This document shows positions 62,455-64,000 of a stretch of 64,000 bases of DNA, one piece after another. This DNA comes from Chloroflexota bacterium (GTDB lineage Bacteria > Chloroflexota > Ktedonobacteria > Ktedonobacterales > Ktedonobacteraceae). Location of the stretch: positions 14,397 through 78,396 of the forward strand of contig VBHI01000216.1 in NCBI GenBank assembly GCA_005881495.1. The letters are read 5' to 3'. A program made the position numbers and the translations under genes. Each line of letters opens with the position of its first letter. The first letter of the stretch is position 1. The notes beneath the pieces are model-generated. The model had not been told where the DNA came from. It searched no databases and was given only the letters and a program-made list of their open reading frames with translations.

Positions 62455-63165
62455 ATGCGCATTGCAATCATCTCTGACATTCATGGAAACCAATTAGCAC
62501 TCGAAGCAGTGCTTCAGGACCTCTCGCACCAACCAGCCGTAGATCACCTGGTCGTCGCCGGTGACCTCTGCCTGAACGGACCCTGCCCACGCGAAGCATT
62601 GGATACTGTTCGGAAATTAGCGTGTCCCGTCATCCAGGGCAATGTGGACTATGAAGTGGTCAACGAGGCGCCAGATAAGGGTCTCAAGAAACGTACCACC
62701 ATTTCCTGGACCAGGGAACAGATTGGACAGGCCGGCATTGACTACCTGGCAGCTTTGCCCTTTTCGCACCGTATTGCTAACCCCGATGGCAGCGACCTGC
62801 TCATCGTCCATGCCAACCCGCTGAACCTGGAAGACGCCATTTTCCCAAATGCCCCTGATAGTGACCTCGAATACCTGCTGGGCAGTATAGAACCTACCGT
62901 GGGTGCCCTGGCTTTTGGTCACCTCCATATTGCCTATACCCGACACTGGCGGCATCTCCTGCTGGCCGATGTCGCCAGTTGTGGCCTACCACGAGATGAA
63001 GACTTGCGGGCAGCGTATGGCATACTGACCTGGCAAGATGCAACCTGGAACGCCGAAATTCGACGCGTCCCATACGACGTCAAAGAGGTCGTGAAACAAA
63101 TCAAAACCTGCGGCATTCCCAACGTGGAGAAGCGCATAAAAATACTCTTAGAGGCAAGATATTAA
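62455..63165 (+). CDS. Metallophosphoesterase
   Basis: A 236-residue calcineurin-like phosphoesterase with MRIAIISDIHGNQLALEAVL, LVVAGDLCLNGPCPREALD, PVIQGNVDYEVV, LLIVHANPLNLEDAIFPNAP and ALAFGHLHIAYTRHWRHLL (GHLH). RBS AAAAGGAAAA supports ATG 62455. Its C-terminus (VKEVVKQIKTCGIPNVEKRI) resembles YfcE-like predicted phosphodiesterases. Divergently transcribed from the smaller phosphoesterase with about 155 bases between them. A clear terminator follows. Confidence 0.88.
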   Translation: MRIAIISDIHGNQLALEAVLQDLSHQPAVDHLVVAGDLCLNGPCPREALDTVRKLACPVIQGNVDYEVVNEAPDKGLKKRTTISWTREQIGQAGIDYLAALPFSHRIANPDGSDLLIVHANPLNLEDAIFPNAPDSDLEYLLGSIEPTVGALAFGHLHIAYTRHWRHLLLADVASCGLPRDEDLRAAYGILTWQDATWNAEIRRVPYDVKEVVKQIKTCGIPNVEKRIKILLEARY

Positions 63166-63170
63166 AGAGA

Positions 63171-63198
63171 AAGGCCCTGAATCCAATCAGGGCCTTCT
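63171..63198 (+). terminator. Terminator after the metallophosphoesterase
   Basis: AAGGCCCTGA (63171-63180) pairs with TCAGGGCCTT (63187-63196) around a 6-base loop, followed by CTTG. The stem is perfect. Confidence 0.75.
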
Positions 63199-63261
63199 TG
63201 AAAAAATCACTTTAAAATTGAACATCCACCCTCTCCTGTAAAAGAAAGGGCAAACAGGACT

Positions 63262-63450
63262 TTATACGTGAACTAAATCACAGGCTCTACATTCACAATC
63301 CGCGAGAACAACAGATGGAGTAACTTCCTCCACCAGAACAATTAATTCTTCTCCCTCCAAAGTCTCTTCTCCAAGGTAGCTCTCTGCATCTCCAACATCG
63401 ACCAGGTGCAGCTCCTGGACAATTGTCCGCAATTCGCCAGTTGTGGTCAT
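63262..63450 (-). CDS. Small acidic peptide with C-terminal Cys cluster
   Basis: A 62-residue peptide opening MTTTGELRTIVQELHLVDVG, strongly acidic in the middle (LGEETLEGEELIVLVEEV) and ending ADCECRACDLVHV. GAGGAG is 10 bases before the ATG at 63450, so it is probably translated. The acidic leader-like part plus three Cys in a CxCxxC cluster suggests a precursor of a modified peptide (RiPP) or a metal-binding peptide. No modification enzyme lies within the window, though only 550 bases remain to the edge. Confidence 0.5.
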   Translation of the reverse strand: MTTTGELRTIVQELHLVDVGDAESYLGEETLEGEELIVLVEEVTPSVVLADCECRACDLVHV

Positions 63451-63468
63451 AAATGTATTTCTCCTCAT

Positions 63469-63794
63469 TTAATCAATAGAAAAAATTGTGCAATAACCGG
63501 TTGATTTCCCTACCATCCATACATCGGGCATCACCTGTATAGATATCTCATGCCGGATGTTCAATCGTTATTGAGACAAAAGAAAGGAAACGCTATCGCA
63601 TTATAATATTGTGCGCTTCCTACTTATTAATACGCTGAGCGTTACAGTTTTTATCTCACTTACAAGCTAATTAGGCCAAATAGGCCATAATTTCTATTTT
63701 CTATAAGGTAGACGTTTTGCATTGTCCTTTTTTGGATACCAGCTGCAACAGAAAAGTGCTATACTGACTACGAACCATACTTCTACAAAAAGAG
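63469..63794. other. Intergenic AT-rich stretch
   Basis: No gene seen. It lies between two divergent genes and is AT-rich (for example TAATATTGTGCGC near 63605), so it likely holds promoters for both. No clear -35/-10 pair was settled on. Confidence 0.3.
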
Positions 63795-64000
63795 ATGTGT
63801 AGCACGTCCGTGAAAGCAGTAACTTACCACTCCTATGACAATATTCGTATAGAAAACAGGTACATTCCAACCATCACCGGCAACGAGTTGCTCGTAAAGG
63901 TGCATGGTTGTGGCTTATGTGGCTCCGATATACTCAAAATCATCCAACAAGTCCCGCCGCCCGTATCTTTGGGACACGAGCTAACCGGAACCATTGTCGA
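63795..64000 (+). CDS. Zinc-dependent alcohol dehydrogenase, 5' part only
   Basis: The frame opens with KAVTYHSYDNIRIENRYIPT, then NELLVKVHGCGLCGSDILKI and VSLGHELTGTIV, the N-terminal GroES-like domain of zinc-binding medium-chain dehydrogenases. The catalytic zinc ligands Cys (CGLCGSD) and His (GHE) are present. The gene runs off the window. ATG at 63795 and GTG at 63810 are both in frame; neither has a strong RBS, and GTG gives the more usual VKA(V)-type start. Confidence 0.8.
   Translation, partial: MCSTSVKAVTYHSYDNIRIENRYIPTITGNELLVKVHGCGLCGSDILKIIQQVPPPVSLGHELTGTIV

Overview
The window looks like a chromosomal segment of a Chloroflexota bacterium of the Ktedonobacteria type. This is inferred from several traits: many sensor kinases, a large ATPase/LuxR regulator, surface proteins with zinc ribbons and long Ala/Thr stalks, frequent TTG starts, and many short GTAGGGGC-type dispersed repeats. 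No rRNA, tRNA or CRISPR array was seen.

Layout. 0-7 kb: a GAF/PAS histidine kinase, a PadR regulator with its own promoter and a very long hairpin terminator, an iron-sulfur flavoprotein oxidoreductase, and two paralogous membrane proteins. 7-13 kb: a cobalamin riboswitch heading a B12 cluster (cobB/cbiA, cbiB, cobD, cobQ). The cluster has lost pieces: a truncated lipoprotein gene lies before cobB, and only the 3' end of a cobO-type adenosyltransferase survives between cobB and cbiB. 13-20 kb: a damaged zone with transposase scraps, a START-like protein, a broken HD-domain/LuxR gene, a sulfite-oxidase-like gene with two frameshifts, and a frameshifted permease-like gene. Each break is explained by one G gained or lost in a G run. 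20-31 kb: a hybrid kinase with a near-identical internal duplication, its response regulator, a ParA/MinD ATPase, two small soluble proteins, a 952-residue LuxR-type ATPase regulator and a short-chain dehydrogenase.

31-48 kb: a membrane-anchored MutS-like ATPase, a methyltransferase, ClpS, a stress protein, a GAF protein between two related repeat blocks, a DUF711 protein and a Dna2-like nuclease-helicase whose start codons overlap head to head, ribokinase plus nucleoside hydrolase, a DUF59 protein, four tandem paralogous surface proteins, a RidA protein and a small secreted protein. 48-54 kb: a Gfo/Idh oxidoreductase, an orphan TIR protein with a death-like C-terminal domain, serS under a T-box leader, a HigBA-type toxin-antitoxin pair, and an alpha-hydroxy-acid oxidase gene with an early stop. 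54-64 kb: two copies of an SDR plus sugar-isomerase module, a mosaic of broken genes (ankyrin, group II intron ORF, alpha/beta hydrolase, transposase), two metallophosphoesterases, a small Cys-containing peptide gene and the start of a zinc alcohol dehydrogenase.

How the genes work together. The cob genes form one riboswitch-controlled transcription unit with overlapping cbiB-cobD-cobQ. Ribokinase and nucleoside hydrolase form a ribose salvage pair. The response regulator, hybrid kinase and permease-like gene lie in one minus-strand run. The SDR/isomerase modules suggest oxidation of sugars or polyols. The clearest candidates for undescribed biology are the four-gene stalk/jelly-roll array, the TIR effector-like gene, and the permease-like fusion next to the phosphorelay.
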